A stretch of DNA of 64,000 bases from an uncultured Rhodobacter sp. (GTDB lineage: Bacteria; Pseudomonadota; Alphaproteobacteria; Rhodobacterales; Rhodobacteraceae), in NCBI GenBank assembly GCA_945952585.1, contig CAMFII010000009.1, forward strand, positions 153,881 to 217,880, written 5' to 3'. Shown here one piece after another: positions 46,887 to 60,941 of this stretch (within the stretch, counting starts at the first letter, position 1; every line of letters starts with the position of its first letter). The notes below the pieces were generated by a model. It was not told the origin of the DNA. It saw only the letters and a program-made list of their open reading frames with translations, and did not search any database. Both the position numbers and the translations under genes were made by a program.

Positions 46887-49067
46887 ATGGCCAAGGCAGC
46901 AGAACCGCTTGTCGAAGCGGGGGCCGCACGCGCGATCGCCGACGGGTCGCATGGCGATCCCTTCTCGGTGCTGGGTCCTCACCAGAAGGGCAAGCGCTGG
47001 ACGGTCACCGCCTTCGTGCCCGGCGCCGACCGGCTGACCGTGCTTGCCGCGACCGAGGTCGAGGCGGCGGCCGTCCCGGGCGTGCCGGGCCTGTTCGTGG
47101 CTGAGATCGGCAAGAACCTGCCGTACCGGCTGCGGGCGGGGCAGGGCGACAACATCTGGGAGTTCGAAGACGCTTTCCGCTTCGGCCCGGTGCTGGGCGA
47201 AATGGACGAATACCTTCTCGGCGAAGGCACGCATCGTCGCCTGTGGCAGGCGCTCGGCGCCCATGCGATCACCCACGAAGGCGTCGAGGGCACGCATTTT
47301 GCCGTCTGGGCGCCAAATGCGCAGCGCGTCTCGGTCGTGGGCGATTTCAACGTCTGGGACGGTCGCCGCCACCCGATGCGCCGCCGGGGCGCGACCGGCG
47401 TTTGGGAAACCTTTATCCCCGAGATTGGCGAAGGCACGGCCTACAAGTACGAGATCCGGGGGCCCGGTGGCGCGATCCTGCCGTTGAAGGCAGACCCGGT
47501 CGGCTTCGGCTCGGAACATCCGCCCAAGACCGCCTCGGTCGTCCGCCGCATCACCGGAGCCAAATGGGCCGACGACCGCTGGTTGAAGGAGCGCGCCGAC
47601 CGCCAGACCATCGACGCGCCGATCTCGATCTACGAGGTGCATCTGGGGTCCTGGCGCCGCGCGCCGGGCGACCGGATGCTGTCCTATCAGGAACTGGCCG
47701 AGCAGCTTGTCGACTATGTGGCAACGATGGGGTTCACCCACCTGGAACTGTTGCCGATCTCGGAACATCCTTTCGACGGCAGCTGGGGCTATCAGCCGGT
47801 TGGCCTGTTCGCGCCCACGATCCGGCACGGCACCCCGCCCGAATTCCGCGCCTTCGTCGATGCCGCCCACAAGCGCGGCCTCGGCATCCTTCTCGACTGG
47901 GTGCCGGGTCATTTCCCGACCGACCCGCATGGCCTCGGCCGCTTCGACGGCACCGCGCTTTATGAGCATGCCGACCCGCGCGAGGGCTTCCACCAGGACT
48001 GGAACACGCTGATCTACAACTACGGCCGGCGCGAGGTGGCGAATTACCTGGTCTCGAACGCACTTTACTGGCTCGAGGAGTACCATCTCGACGGACTGCG
48101 CGTGGATGCGGTGGCCTCGATGCTCTACCGCGACTATTCGCGGGGCGAGGGGCAGTGGATCCCCAACCGTGATGGCGGTCGCGAGAATTACGAGGCGATC
48201 GAATTGCTGCGCCGGATGAACATCACCGCCTATGGCGAAGTTCCCGGCATTATGACCGTGGCCGAGGAATCGACCGCGTTCCCAGGCGTTTCCCGTCCCG
48301 CCAACCACGGCGGGCTCGGCTTCGGCTTCAAGTGGAACATGGGCTGGATGAACGACACCTTGAGCTACATGCACAAGGACCCGATCCACCGCAAATGGCA
48401 CCACCACCAGATGACCTTCGGCCTGCATTACGCCTGGTCCGAGAATTACATCCTGCCGATCAGCCATGACGAGGTCGTGCACGGCAAGGGCTCCATGCTC
48501 GACAAGATGCCGGGCTCGGGGGCCGAGAAATTTGCCAACCTGCGCGCCTATTACGGCTTCATGTGGGGCCATCCCGGCAAGAAGCTCCTGTTCATGGGGC
48601 AGGACTTCGCCCAGGGGCGGGAATGGAACCACAACCAGAGCCTAGACTGGCACCTGTTGGACCATGCCGAGCATCGCGGCGTGCAGGCGCTCGTGCGCGA
48701 CCTGAACAGCACCTACCGGGCCACCCCCGCGCTCCACTACAACGACGCCCGCCCCGAAGGCTTCGCCTGGATCGAGGCCAACGATGCCGAGGCGTCGGTC
48801 TATGCCTGGGCGCGCTATGGCGGGCCGCAGGACAAGGCGGTGGTGGTGGTGTCGAACATGACCCCGGTCGAGCGCCGCTATCGGCTCGGCTTTCCGCGCC
48901 CCGGCCAGTGGGAAGAGATCATCAACACCGATGCGGGGATCTACGGCGGCGGCAACCGCGGCAATCTGGGCGGCATCGCGACCGAGGGGGTGGCCTGGCA
49001 CGATCAGGCGCAGTCCGCCCTCATTACCCTGCCACCACTCACGACCCTGATGTTCCGTCAGGCCTGA
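46887..49067 (+). CDS. glgB: 1,4-alpha-glucan branching enzyme
   Basis: 726 residues from ATG 46887 behind GAGGAGGGGAGG. Two N-terminal CBM48-like beta domains (~15-110, 120-225), GH13 barrel with the nucleophile Asp in GLRVDAVASMLYRDY and catalytic Glu in VAEESTAFPG, then a C-terminal beta domain. Makes alpha-1,6 branches in glycogen. Confidence 0.97.
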   Translation: MAKAAEPLVEAGAARAIADGSHGDPFSVLGPHQKGKRWTVTAFVPGADRLTVLAATEVEAAAVPGVPGLFVAEIGKNLPYRLRAGQGDNIWEFEDAFRFGPVLGEMDEYLLGEGTHRRLWQALGAHAITHEGVEGTHFAVWAPNAQRVSVVGDFNVWDGRRHPMRRRGATGVWETFIPEIGEGTAYKYEIRGPGGAILPLKADPVGFGSEHPPKTASVVRRITGAKWADDRWLKERADRQTIDAPISIYEVHLGSWRRAPGDRMLSYQELAEQLVDYVATMGFTHLELLPISEHPFDGSWGYQPVGLFAPTIRHGTPPEFRAFVDAAHKRGLGILLDWVPGHFPTDPHGLGRFDGTALYEHADPREGFHQDWNTLIYNYGRREVANYLVSNALYWLEEYHLDGLRVDAVASMLYRDYSRGEGQWIPNRDGGRENYEAIELLRRMNITAYGEVPGIMTVAEESTAFPGVSRPANHGGLGFGFKWNMGWMNDTLSYMHKDPIHRKWHHHQMTFGLHYAWSENYILPISHDEVVHGKGSMLDKMPGSGAEKFANLRAYYGFMWGHPGKKLLFMGQDFAQGREWNHNQSLDWHLLDHAEHRGVQALVRDLNSTYRATPALHYNDARPEGFAWIEANDAEASVYAWARYGGPQDKAVVVVSNMTPVERRYRLGFPRPGQWEEIINTDAGIYGGGNRGNLGGIATEGVAWHDQAQSALITLPPLTTLMFRQA

Positions 49068-49144
49068 GGCCGGCGGGGCACAGGAAATTCGCGTTACAAC
49101 CATCACGCCGGGGCTGGCGCCCCTGAACGTCACGGGAGGAAGGG

Positions 49145-50419
49145 ATGAAACCAAGACCGAACACGCGGCTGTCCTCGCAGGCCATGGCCTTCGTGCTGGC
49201 CGGGGGGCGGGGATCGCGGCTGAAGGAGCTGACCGACCGCCGCGCCAAGCCTGCCGTCTATTTCGGCGGCAAGGCCCGGATCATCGACTTCGCCCTGTCG
49301 AACGCGCTTAATTCCGGCATCCGCAAGATGGCGATCGCCACGCAGTACAAGGCCCACAGCCTGATCCGCCATTGCCAGCGCGGCTGGAACTTCTTCCGGG
49401 CGGAGCGGAACGAATATCTCGACATCCTGCCCGCCTCGCAGCGCGTGGATGAAAACAAGTGGTATCTCGGCACCGCCGATGCCGTGGCGCAGAACATCGA
49501 CATCGTCGACAGCTACGGCATCCAGTACGTGATCGTCCTGGCGGGCGACCATGTCTACAAGATGGATTACGAGATCATGCTGCGCCAGCATGTCGAAACC
49601 GGCGCCGACGTGACGATCGGATGCCTCACCGTGCCGCGGATGGAGGCGACCGCCTTCGGCGTCATGCATGTCGACAAGACCGACCGCATCACCGCCTTCA
49701 TCGAGAAACCGAAGGACCCGCCCTCGATCCCCGGCGATCCGGACCATGCTCTGGCCTCCATGGGCATTTACGTCTTCAACTGGGACTTCCTGCGCGACCT
49801 CCTGCTCAAGGACATGGCCGACCCGAATTCCAGCCACGACTTCGGCAACGACCTGATCCCGGACATCGTCAAGAACGGCAAGGCGATGGCGCACCGCTTC
49901 TCGGAAAGCTGCGTGACGAGCGGGCTCGAGGAGGAACCCTACTGGCGCGACGTGGGGACCATCGACGCCTATTGGCAGGCCAATATCGACCTGACCGATT
50001 TTGTGCCGAAACTCGACCTCTACGACAATGCCTGGCCGATCTGGACCTATGCCGAGCTGGTTCCGCCGGCAAAGTTCATCCATGACGAGGATGGCCGCCG
50101 CGGCATGGCGGTGTCCTCGCTCGTGTCCGGCAACTGCATCGTCTCGGGCTCCGAGGTGCGCAATTCGCTGCTGTTTACAGGGGTGCGGACCCATTCCTAC
50201 TCGGCGCTCGAATATGTGGTGGCGCTGCCCTACGTCGATGTCGGCCGCAAGGCGCAGCTGACGCGCTGCGTCATCGACTCGGGCGTGGTGATCCCCGAGG
50301 GGCTGGTGGTGGGCGAGGATCCTGTGGAGGACGAGAAATGGTTCCGCCGCTCCGAGCAGGGGATTGTCCTTATCACCCAGGACATGCTGAATGCGCGGGC
50401 GGCGAAGCTCGGGAAGTGA
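49145..50419 (+). CDS. glgC: Glucose-1-phosphate adenylyltransferase
   Basis: 424 residues. [28 protein letters not shown] is the nucleotide-binding start; IEKPKDPP and the left-handed helix C-domain ([13 protein letters not shown]) complete it. Makes ADP-glucose, the committed step of glycogen synthesis, normally regulated by sugar phosphates. AGGAAG precedes the ATG. Confidence 0.97.
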   Translation: MKPRPNTRLSSQAMAFVLAGGRGSRLKELTDRRAKPAVYFGGKARIIDFALSNALNSGIRKMAIATQYKAHSLIRHCQRGWNFFRAERNEYLDILPASQRVDENKWYLGTADAVAQNIDIVDSYGIQYVIVLAGDHVYKMDYEIMLRQHVETGADVTIGCLTVPRMEATAFGVMHVDKTDRITAFIEKPKDPPSIPGDPDHALASMGIYVFNWDFLRDLLLKDMADPNSSHDFGNDLIPDIVKNGKAMAHRFSESCVTSGLEEEPYWRDVGTIDAYWQANIDLTDFVPKLDLYDNAWPIWTYAELVPPAKFIHDEDGRRGMAVSSLVSGNCIVSGSEVRNSLLFTGVRTHSYSALEYVVALPYVDVGRKAQLTRCVIDSGVVIPEGLVVGEDPVEDEKWFRRSEQGIVLITQDMLNARAAKLGK

Positions 50420-50431
50420 ACAGGCCGGGGC

Positions 50432-50503
50432 AGGGGGGCTGTCTGCCCCCCTCTTGGCCTTGCGGCCAATTCACCCCCCGAGGATACTTGTGAGCAGAAA
50501 ATA
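50432..50503 (+). repeat. Hairpin + AGGATACTT module, copy 2 (in front of glgA)
   Basis: Hairpin AGGGGGGC-tgtct-GCCCCCCT (50432-50452), a second hairpin TTGGCC-ttgc-GGCCAA (50454-50469), then CCCCCCGAGGATACTTGTGA (50474-50493) and GCAGAAAA. It lies between glgC and glgA, 14 bp before the glgA start. Confidence 0.8.
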
Positions 50504-50517
50504 GCAAGAGGACTGGC

Positions 50518-51944
50518 ATGAGTGGTCAGGTACTTTCGGTGGCCTCGGAATGCGTGCCGTTCCTCAAGACCGGCGGCCTGGCGGATGTCGTCGGCGCGCT
50601 GCCGGGAGCGCTGAAACCGGCGGGATGGGACATGCGGGTGCTCTTGCCAGGCTATCGCGGCCTGCGGTCAAGACTCGAGTCGATGGACGAGGTCTGGTTC
50701 GAAGCCGACCTGTTCGGCGGCCCCGCGCGAGTGTTCGCAGGCGAGGCCGAGGGGCTGTCGCTGATGCTGCTCGACGCGCCGCATCTCTTCGACCGCGAGG
50801 GCGGCCCCTATGTCGGCCCGGGCGGGGACTGGCCCGACAATGCCTTCCGCTTTGCCGCGCTCAGCTGGGTTGCGGCCGAGATCGCCCGCAATGGCGCGGG
50901 CGGCTGGAAGCCCGACGTGCTTCATGCCCATGACTGGCAGGCGGGCTTTGCGCCGGCCTACCTGCGCTACCACGGGCAGGGCGATGTGGCGTCGGTCATC
51001 ACCGTCCACAACATCGCCTTCCAAGGCTGGGCGCCTGCCGCTCTGCTCGGCCCGCTGCGGCTGCCGGGGAACGAGTTCCATGCGGGCGCACTGGAATATT
51101 ACAACGGCCTGTCCTCGCTCAAGGCCGGGCTCGTGACGGCGGATGCAATCACCACCGTCTCGCCGACCTATGCCGAGGAGCTGATGCGGCCGGAATTCGG
51201 CATGGGGCTGCAGGGCGTGATCTCGGCACGCGCCGACCGTGTCCACGGCATCCTGAACGGGGTCGATACCGGCGTCTGGTCGCCCGAGGCCGATCCCGGC
51301 ATTTCCCCGTATTCGGTCAAGTCCCTGAAGAAGAAGGCGGAAAACAGGGCGGCACTGTCGCGCGAGTTCGGGCTCGATGTGCCAGGGCCGCTGGCGATCA
51401 TCGTCAGCCGCCTGACAGACCAGAAGGGGATCGACCTTCTGCCCGGGGCCATTCCGGGTTTCATCGAGGCAGGCGGCGGGCTTGCCATCCTCGGCTCCGG
51501 CGATCCGGCGCTCGAGGCGGCGATGCACGACCTCGCGGCGCGCTATCCGGGGCGGGTCGGCGTCCGGATCGGCTATGACGAGGCGCTGAGCCACCGCATG
51601 TTCGCCGGGGCCGATGCCGTGCTGGTGCCGTCCAGGTTTGAGCCCTGCGGCCTGACACAGATGTACGGGCTGCGCTATGGCACGCTGCCGGTCGTGGCGC
51701 TGACCGGGGGGCTGGCCGACACGGTGATCGGCCTGTCGCCGGCCACGCAGGCGGCGGGCACGGCGACGGGGATCGTCTTCCATCCGACCGACGCGCTTGG
51801 CCTGTCGCAGGCGCTGAAAAAGCTGACGGACCTTTACGCCGATCCGGCCGCCTGGACCCAGGTGCAGAAGAACGCGATGCGCCATCCGGTCGGCTGGGAA
51901 TCCTCGGCCGCCGCCTATGCCCGGCTCTATGAAAGCCTGATCGG

Positions 51945-51948
<4 letters not shown>
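50518..51948 (+). CDS. glgA: Glycogen synthase, ADP-glucose type
   Basis: 476 residues. N-terminal FLKTGGLADVVGALPGAL (the KxGGLxDV nucleotide-sugar motif), VLHAHDWQAGFAPAYL, and the GT5 C-domain with FEPCGLTQMYGLRYG. Elongates alpha-1,4-glucan from ADP-glucose. Overlaps glgX by 4 bp. Confidence 0.97.
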
Positions 51949-55693
<3,745 letters not shown>

Positions 55694-55700
55694 GGGAAGG

Positions 55701-55734
55701 AAGCGACCCCGACCTGCGCGAACGGGTCGCTTTT
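55701..55734 (+). terminator. Terminator of the glycogen operon
   Basis: AAGCGACCC (55701-55709) pairs with GGGTCGCTT (55724-55732), followed by TT, 8 bp past the pgm stop. Confidence 0.85.
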
Positions 55735-55793
55735 CGCCACGCCCCCTTGCCGTTTCCCGCGACACTTCGGGAAAAGAAGCCAGGGAGAACGAG

Positions 55794-57326
55794 ATGGGCG
55801 AGACACGACCGGCGCGGGGCGGGCGACAGGCCCGGCAGGCGGATCGGCAGGGGAAGCATATCCTCGGCCGCCCCTACATCACCCGCAACATCCCGACCTA
55901 TGACATCCTGTCGGACGAGGCGCTGAGCCGGATCGAGGCGGTGGCCGACCGTATCCTCGCCGAGGTCGGCATCGACTTCCGCGACGACCCGGTGGCGCTG
56001 GACCATTGGCGGCGGGCCGGGGCGAAGATCGACGGCGTCAATGTCCGCTTCGAGAAGGGCATGCTGCGCGAGATCCTGAAGACCGCGCCAAGCGAGTTCA
56101 CCCAGCACGCCCGCAACCCGGCGAAAAGCGTGCGGATCGGCGGGAAGAACGTGGTCTTCGCGCCCGCCTATGGCTCGCCCTTCGTGATGGACCTCGACAA
56201 GGGCCGCCGCTTCGGCACGCTGGAGGACTTCCGCAATTTCGTGAAGCTCGCCCAGTCCTCGCCCTGGCTGCACCACTCCGGCGGCACCGTCTGCGAACCG
56301 ACCGACATTCCGGTCAACAAGCGCCATCTCGACATGGTCCTTGCCCACCTGACGCTCTCCGACCGGGGCTTCATGGGCTCGGTGACAGCCGAGGAGCGGA
56401 GCGAGGATTCCATCGAGATGGCGCGGATCGTCTTCGGGCGCGACTTCGTTGACCGGAACTGCGTGATCCTCGGCAACATCAACGTCAACTCGCCGCTCGT
56501 CTGGGACGGGACGATGACCCGGTCCTTGCGTGCCTATGCCCGGGCCAATCAGGCGGCGGTGGTGGTGCCCTTCATCCTCGGCGGCGCCATGGGGCCGGTG
56601 ACCAATGCGGGTGCCATCGCGCAGTCACTGGCCGAGACGATGGCCGGCTGCGCGCTGACCCAGCTTGAACGCCCCGGCGCGCCGGTGATCTTCGGCAACT
56701 TCCTCAGCTCGACCAACCTGCGCACCGGCTCGCCCACCTTCGGCACGCCGGAACCGGCGATCGGCAGCATGGTCGTGGGCCAGCTCGCCCGCCGCCTGAA
56801 CCTGCCCCTGCGCTGCTCGGGCAACTTCACCACCGCGAAACTGCCCGACGCGCAGGCGATGACCGAGGGCACCAACTCGATGCTCGCGGCGATCCATTGC
56901 GGCACCAACTTCATCCTGCATTCGGCGGGCTGGATGGATGGGGCGCTCGCCATGGGCTACGAGAAGTTCATGCTCGACGCCGACCTTTGCGGCGCGCTTC
57001 ATTCCTATCTCGACGGGGTAGGGGTCTCGGATGACGACCTTGCCTTCGACGCCTTCGCCGAGACCGGCCCCGGCAACCATTTCTTCGGCTCGGGCCATAC
57101 GCTCGCCCATTACGAGACTGCCTACTGGACCTCGGAGATTGCCGACAACGAGCCCTTCGAGAAATGGCAGGCGAATGGTTCGACCGATGCCGCCACCCGC
57201 GCCAACCGGGCGTGGAAGAAGGCGCTGGCGGAATACGAGGCGCCGCCGCTGGACGAGGGGATCCGCGACGGGCTTGTCGACTTCGTGACACGCCGCAAGG
57301 CCGAGATGGACGATATGTGGTATTGA
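55794..57326 (+). CDS. Trimethylamine methyltransferase (MttB) family protein, non-pyrrolysine type
   Basis: 510 residues with GGGAGAACGAG before the ATG. TYDILSDEALSRIEAVADRI and the TIM-barrel segments GNINVNSPLVWDGTM, LGGAMGPVTNAGAIAQS and GTEGTNSMLAAIHCG-like region (TEGTNSMLAAIHCGTNF) place it in the MttB superfamily. The frame is continuous with no in-frame amber, so it belongs to the non-Pyl branch, whose studied members demethylate quaternary amines such as glycine betaine using a corrinoid protein. No corrinoid protein gene is in the window. Followed by a broken cytochrome gene and a homocysteine methyltransferase. Confidence 0.9.
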   Translation: MGETRPARGGRQARQADRQGKHILGRPYITRNIPTYDILSDEALSRIEAVADRILAEVGIDFRDDPVALDHWRRAGAKIDGVNVRFEKGMLREILKTAPSEFTQHARNPAKSVRIGGKNVVFAPAYGSPFVMDLDKGRRFGTLEDFRNFVKLAQSSPWLHHSGGTVCEPTDIPVNKRHLDMVLAHLTLSDRGFMGSVTAEERSEDSIEMARIVFGRDFVDRNCVILGNINVNSPLVWDGTMTRSLRAYARANQAAVVVPFILGGAMGPVTNAGAIAQSLAETMAGCALTQLERPGAPVIFGNFLSSTNLRTGSPTFGTPEPAIGSMVVGQLARRLNLPLRCSGNFTTAKLPDAQAMTEGTNSMLAAIHCGTNFILHSAGWMDGALAMGYEKFMLDADLCGALHSYLDGVGVSDDDLAFDAFAETGPGNHFFGSGHTLAHYETAYWTSEIADNEPFEKWQANGSTDAATRANRAWKKALAEYEAPPLDEGIRDGLVDFVTRRKAEMDDMWY

Positions 57327-57376
57327 CGTGGGGCGTCGGTCGGGGAACCGTCCGTCCGCCACCCCGGAGATCAGAC

Positions 57377-57771
57377 ATGCTTCGCCTCGCCGCCTTCCTG
57401 TCCTTCGCCCTCGTCCTGCCAGCCCTAGCCGAGACGGGCGAATACGATTTTGATCCGATCAAGATCCGGGCCGGGAAAGAAGCCTTTGCCCAGGCCTGCG
57501 CCAGGTGCCACCAGCCCGATGCAAAGGGCGAAAGCTACGGGCCGCCGCTCGACAACATCGCCGGGCGTCAGGCCGGCACCTTCATGGATTATCCCTATTC
57601 CGAGGCCCTGTCCGAGGCGGGTTCGTCTGGACCGACGAGTTGCTGCGCGCCTGGATGGCCGACAACACCAGCTTCCTGCCCGGCACCAAGATGCGCCATG
57701 CCGGAATTACCGATCCGACCGTTCAGGACCTGCTTCTGGCCTATCTCCACTCGATCTCGATGGGGGAATGA
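57377..57771 (+). pseudogene. Class I c-type cytochrome gene with a 1-nt frameshift
   Basis: ATG 57377 opens a signal peptide (RLAAFLSFALVLPALAE) and a haem-binding CARCHQ motif, and stays in family sequence to YSEALSEAG. There the frame breaks: the family-like continuation FVWTDELLRAWMADN...GTKMRHAGI (with the axial Met) lies one frame over, to the TGA at 57771. The junction is GCGGGTTCG at 57617-57625; one extra G in the G-run would restore a 131-residue cytochrome c. Either a pseudogene or a homopolymer error. Confidence 0.8.
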
Positions 57772-57870
57772 GCGACCGCAAGGCCAAGGGCGTATCTCGG
57801 AGTAAGGGTTTCTGGTATGAGTCCGGGGTCGGCGCCCACGACCGACTGAACTACCTATCGGGGGAATGTT

Positions 57871-58806
57871 ATGTCCCTAACGATGTCGGACTATCTTCTT
57901 TCGCGCAGCAATGGTCGACCCTGGCTTTCGGACGGGGGGCTCGAGACTGCGCTGATCTTTCTGGAAGGCTTCGATCTGCCCGGTTTCGCCTCGTTTCCCC
58001 TGCTGGAAACGGCCGAGGGCACGGCGGCGCTTCGACGCTATTTCCGCGACATGCTGGAAACCGCGCGAGAGCATGAGACCGGCCTGATCCTTGCCACCGC
58101 GACCTGGCGCGCCAGCCGGGGCTGGGGCCCGTCTCTCGGCCTGAGCAGCGACCAGATCGACGAGGCCAACCGCCGTTCGGTCGCCTTCGCCGAAAGCCTG
58201 CGCGACGAGTTTCCCGATGTGCCGATCCTGATCGAGGGCGTCCTTGGCCCCCACGGCGATGCCTATGCGCCGGACCGGATCCTGACTGCCCAAGAAGCGC
58301 AGGAGTACCACCGCCCGCAGATCCGGGTCCTCACCGATGCCGGCGCGGACTTCATCGGCGCGTATACGCTGAGTTCTCTGGGCGAGGCCATCGGCATCGC
58401 CGAGGCTGCCCGTGAGGTGGAGATGCCGGTGCTCCTGTCCTTCACGGTGGAAACCGACGGTCGCCTGTCCTCGGGGATCACCCTGGCCGAGGCCATCGCC
58501 CAGACCGACTCCGCAACCGGCAGCTATCCGATCTGGTACGGCATCAACTGCGCCCATCCGGACCATTTCCGCGACCACCTGAACGGCAACTGGATCGGGC
58601 GGATCGGCTCCATTCGCGCCAATGCCTCGCGCAAGAGCCATGCCGAACTTGACGAGGCGACCGAACTAGACGCCGGCAATCCGGCGGAACTGGCGCTGGA
58701 CTATGCCGAGCTTCTCAGCCTGCTGCCGCAGGTCCGGGTGCTCGGCGGCTGCTGCGGCACCGATCACCGCCATATCGCCGCGATCGGCAAGGCCTGTCTG
58801 GGGTAG
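57871..58806 (+). CDS. Homocysteine S-methyltransferase family protein
   Basis: 311 residues. LSDGGLETALIFLEG at the N-terminus, the zinc-binding Cys in GINCAHP (~229) and the GGCCGTDHRHI pair (~293) are the family signature (MmuM/BHMT type). It transfers a methyl group to homocysteine; the donor (S-methylmethionine, betaine or another) cannot be told. GGGGGA precedes the ATG. Place downstream of the MttB-like gene suggests methyl-group use. Confidence 0.92.
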   Translation: MSLTMSDYLLSRSNGRPWLSDGGLETALIFLEGFDLPGFASFPLLETAEGTAALRRYFRDMLETAREHETGLILATATWRASRGWGPSLGLSSDQIDEANRRSVAFAESLRDEFPDVPILIEGVLGPHGDAYAPDRILTAQEAQEYHRPQIRVLTDAGADFIGAYTLSSLGEAIGIAEAAREVEMPVLLSFTVETDGRLSSGITLAEAIAQTDSATGSYPIWYGINCAHPDHFRDHLNGNWIGRIGSIRANASRKSHAELDEATELDAGNPAELALDYAELLSLLPQVRVLGGCCGTDHRHIAAIGKACLG

Positions 58807-58920
58807 CGCCCTGACGCGAGCGCCCGTGTCGACCCGCCCGGTTCCTGCCGCGGCCGAAGCATCGTAGTGGGTTGCCCTTGCCATTCCGCACAAAACCGTC
58901 TAGACGCGCGGCACTTCACA

Positions 58921-58994
58921 GGCGGAAGGCGGGCTTGCAGGGGAGAAATCCCTGTCGGTCCACCGGTTGGGGGAAACCCTGAGATCCTTCCGCC
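58921..58994 (+). ncRNA. Structured 5' leader of rpsB
   Basis: GGCGGAAGG (58921-58929) pairs with CCTTCCGCC (58986-58994), closing a region with an inner hairpin CAGGG-gagaaat-CCCTG (58938-58954) and a GGG-aaa-CCC hairpin near 58971-58979. It ends 27 bp before the rpsB start codon. A multi-branched leader in this place fits autogenous control by S2; I do not recognise a named family. Confidence 0.6.
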
Positions 58995-59021
58995 GAGGCG
59001 CGAAACCGGAAAGGAATGGAC

Positions 59022-59780
59022 ATGGCGCTCCCTGAATTCTCGATGCGTCAGCTCTTGGAAGCTGGCGTTCACTACGGTCACCAGACCGCTCGCTGGAACC
59101 CGAAGATGGGTGAATACATCTACGGCGACCGCAACGGCATCCACATCATCGACCTGACCCAGACCGTCCCGATGCTGGACGCGGCCCTGCAGGTCGTGCG
59201 CGACACCGTCGCCAAGGGCGGCCGCATCCTCTTCGTCGGCACCAAGCGCCAGGCGCAGAAGCCGATCGCCGAAGCCGCCGAGAAATCGGCGCAGTTCTAC
59301 ATGAACCACCGCTGGCTGGGCGGCACGCTCACCAACTGGAAAACCGTCTCGCAGTCGATCCAGCGCCTGAAGCAGATCGACGAACTGATGGAGCACGGCG
59401 CCGAAGGCCTCACCAAGAAAGAGCGCCTGAACATGGAACGCGAACAGGCCAAACTGCAGGCCTCGCTCGGCGGCATCCGTGAAATGGGCGGCACCCCGGA
59501 CCTGCTGTTCGTGATCGATGTTGGCAAGGAAGACCTCGCCATCCTCGAAGCGCAGAAACTGGGCATCCCGGTCATCGGCGTGGTCGACACCAACAACTCG
59601 CCCAAGGGCGTGAACTACGTGATCCCGGGCAACGACGACGCCGCCCGCGCGATCCAGCTCTACTGTGACCTCGTCGCCCGTGCCGCGCTTGACGGCATGT
59701 CGGCCCAGCTCGGCGCCGCCGGCGTCGACCTTGGCGCGCTGGAAACCGCGCCCGAGGAAGAGGCCATCGCCGACGCCTGA
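59022..59780 (+). CDS. rpsB: 30S ribosomal protein S2
   Basis: 252 residues from ATG 59022 (AAGGA 7 nt upstream); an ATG two codons earlier is possible. [40 protein letters not shown] and [21 protein letters not shown] segments are typical of S2. tsf follows. Confidence 0.97.
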   Translation: MALPEFSMRQLLEAGVHYGHQTARWNPKMGEYIYGDRNGIHIIDLTQTVPMLDAALQVVRDTVAKGGRILFVGTKRQAQKPIAEAAEKSAQFYMNHRWLGGTLTNWKTVSQSIQRLKQIDELMEHGAEGLTKKERLNMEREQAKLQASLGGIREMGGTPDLLFVIDVGKEDLAILEAQKLGIPVIGVVDTNNSPKGVNYVIPGNDDAARAIQLYCDLVARAALDGMSAQLGAAGVDLGALETAPEEEAIADA

Positions 59781-59801
59781 TCGGCTGTCGCAATTTCTTG
59801 A

Positions 59802-59827
59802 TCCGGCGGGGATATGTCCCCGCCGGA
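59802..59827 (+). promoter_or_regulatory. Strong hairpin between rpsB and tsf
   Basis: TCCGGCGGGGA-tatg-TCCCCGCCGGA, 11-bp perfect arms, no T-run after it. Likely an attenuator or mRNA-processing/stability element setting the S2 to EF-Ts ratio. Confidence 0.65.
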
Positions 59828-59857
59828 CATTCCATTGAATATGAGGAGAGCCGGGAT

Positions 59858-60766
59858 ATGACCGTCACCGCCCAGATGGTGAAAGAACTGCGCGAAGCGA
59901 CCGGCGCAGGCATGATGGACGCCAAGCGCGCCCTGACCGAAGTGAATGGCGACATGGAAGCGGCCGTTGACTGGCTGCGTACCAAGGGTCTTGCCAAGGC
60001 CGCCAAGAAAGCCGACCGCGTGGCCGCCGAAGGCCTGATCGGCGTTGCCGTGTCGAACGGCAAGGGTGTCGCCGTCGAGATCAACTCGGAAACCGACTTC
60101 GTCGCGAAGAACGCCGATTTCCAGTCGCTGGTGAACGAAGTCACCAATGTCGCGCTGACGACCGGCAATGACATCGAAGTGCTGAAAGCCGCGCACCTGA
60201 ACGGCAAGCCGGTCTACGAGGTCATCAACGAAGCCATCGCCCGCATCGGCGAGAACATGACGCTGCGCCGGATGCACGTGCTCGAAGGCGATACCATCGT
60301 CTCCTACGTGCACAACTCGGTCGGCGACGGCCTGGGCAAGATCGGCGTGCTCGTCGCGTTGAAGGGCCCGGCGGACAAGGCGCAGGCCATCGGCCGCCAG
60401 TTTGCCATGCACATCGCCGCGACCTCGCCGCTGTCCCTGTCGGAAGCCACGCTGGAGCCCTCGATCCTTGAGCGCGAACTGGCCGTGCAGACCGCCAAGG
60501 CGCTGGAAGAAAACGCGTCCTCGGCCAAGCCGAAGCCCGAGCAGGTGATCCACAACAACATCATCCCGGGCCGGATGAAGAAGTTCCTCGCCGAGAACAC
60601 GCTTCTGGGCCAGGCCTTCGTCATCAACCCCGACCTGACCGTCGAGCAGGCCGCGAAAGAGGCCGGCGTCGAGATCACGGGCTATGCCCGCGTCATGGTC
60701 GGCGAAGGCATCGAGAAGAAGGAAGAGGATTTCGCCGCCGAAGTCGCCAAGGCGCTTCAGGGCTGA
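59858..60766 (+). CDS. tsf: Elongation factor Ts
   Basis: 302 residues from ATG 59858 with GAGGAGAG upstream. [19 protein letters not shown] (UBA-like) and the [15 protein letters not shown] motif identify EF-Ts, the nucleotide-exchange factor of EF-Tu. Partner of rpsB in a conserved operon. Confidence 0.97.
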   Translation: MTVTAQMVKELREATGAGMMDAKRALTEVNGDMEAAVDWLRTKGLAKAAKKADRVAAEGLIGVAVSNGKGVAVEINSETDFVAKNADFQSLVNEVTNVALTTGNDIEVLKAAHLNGKPVYEVINEAIARIGENMTLRRMHVLEGDTIVSYVHNSVGDGLGKIGVLVALKGPADKAQAIGRQFAMHIAATSPLSLSEATLEPSILERELAVQTAKALEENASSAKPKPEQVIHNNIIPGRMKKFLAENTLLGQAFVINPDLTVEQAAKEAGVEITGYARVMVGEGIEKKEEDFAAEVAKALQG

Positions 60767-60790
60767 TCGCTTCGTTCATTGCTGGATCGG

Positions 60791-60822
60791 AAACGGTGCG
60801 GGCCCTTGGCTCGCACCGTTTT
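60791..60822 (+). terminator. Terminator after tsf
   Basis: AAACGGTGCG (60791-60800) pairs with CGCACCGTTT (60812-60821), then TCATTTT, 24 bp past the stop. Confidence 0.85.
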
Positions 60823-60873
60823 CATTTTGGCAACCCGCGAGATTCGCATCGGGTGATGCGCATTTGACAACGC

Positions 60874-60928
60874 CCGGGGGGTTTTACACCCCCCGGACCC
60901 CCCTTAGGATATTTTCGAACAGAAGAAG
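60874..60928 (+). repeat. Hairpin + AGGATATTT module, copy 3 (in front of an FAD oxidoreductase)
   Basis: Hairpin CCGGGGGG-ttttaca-CCCCCCGG (60874-60896), then CCCCCCTTAGGATATTTTCG (60899-60918) and ACAGAAGAAG. The core ends 13 bp before the ATG at 60942. Confidence 0.8.
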
Positions 60929-60941
60929 GGCAGGGGCGGGC

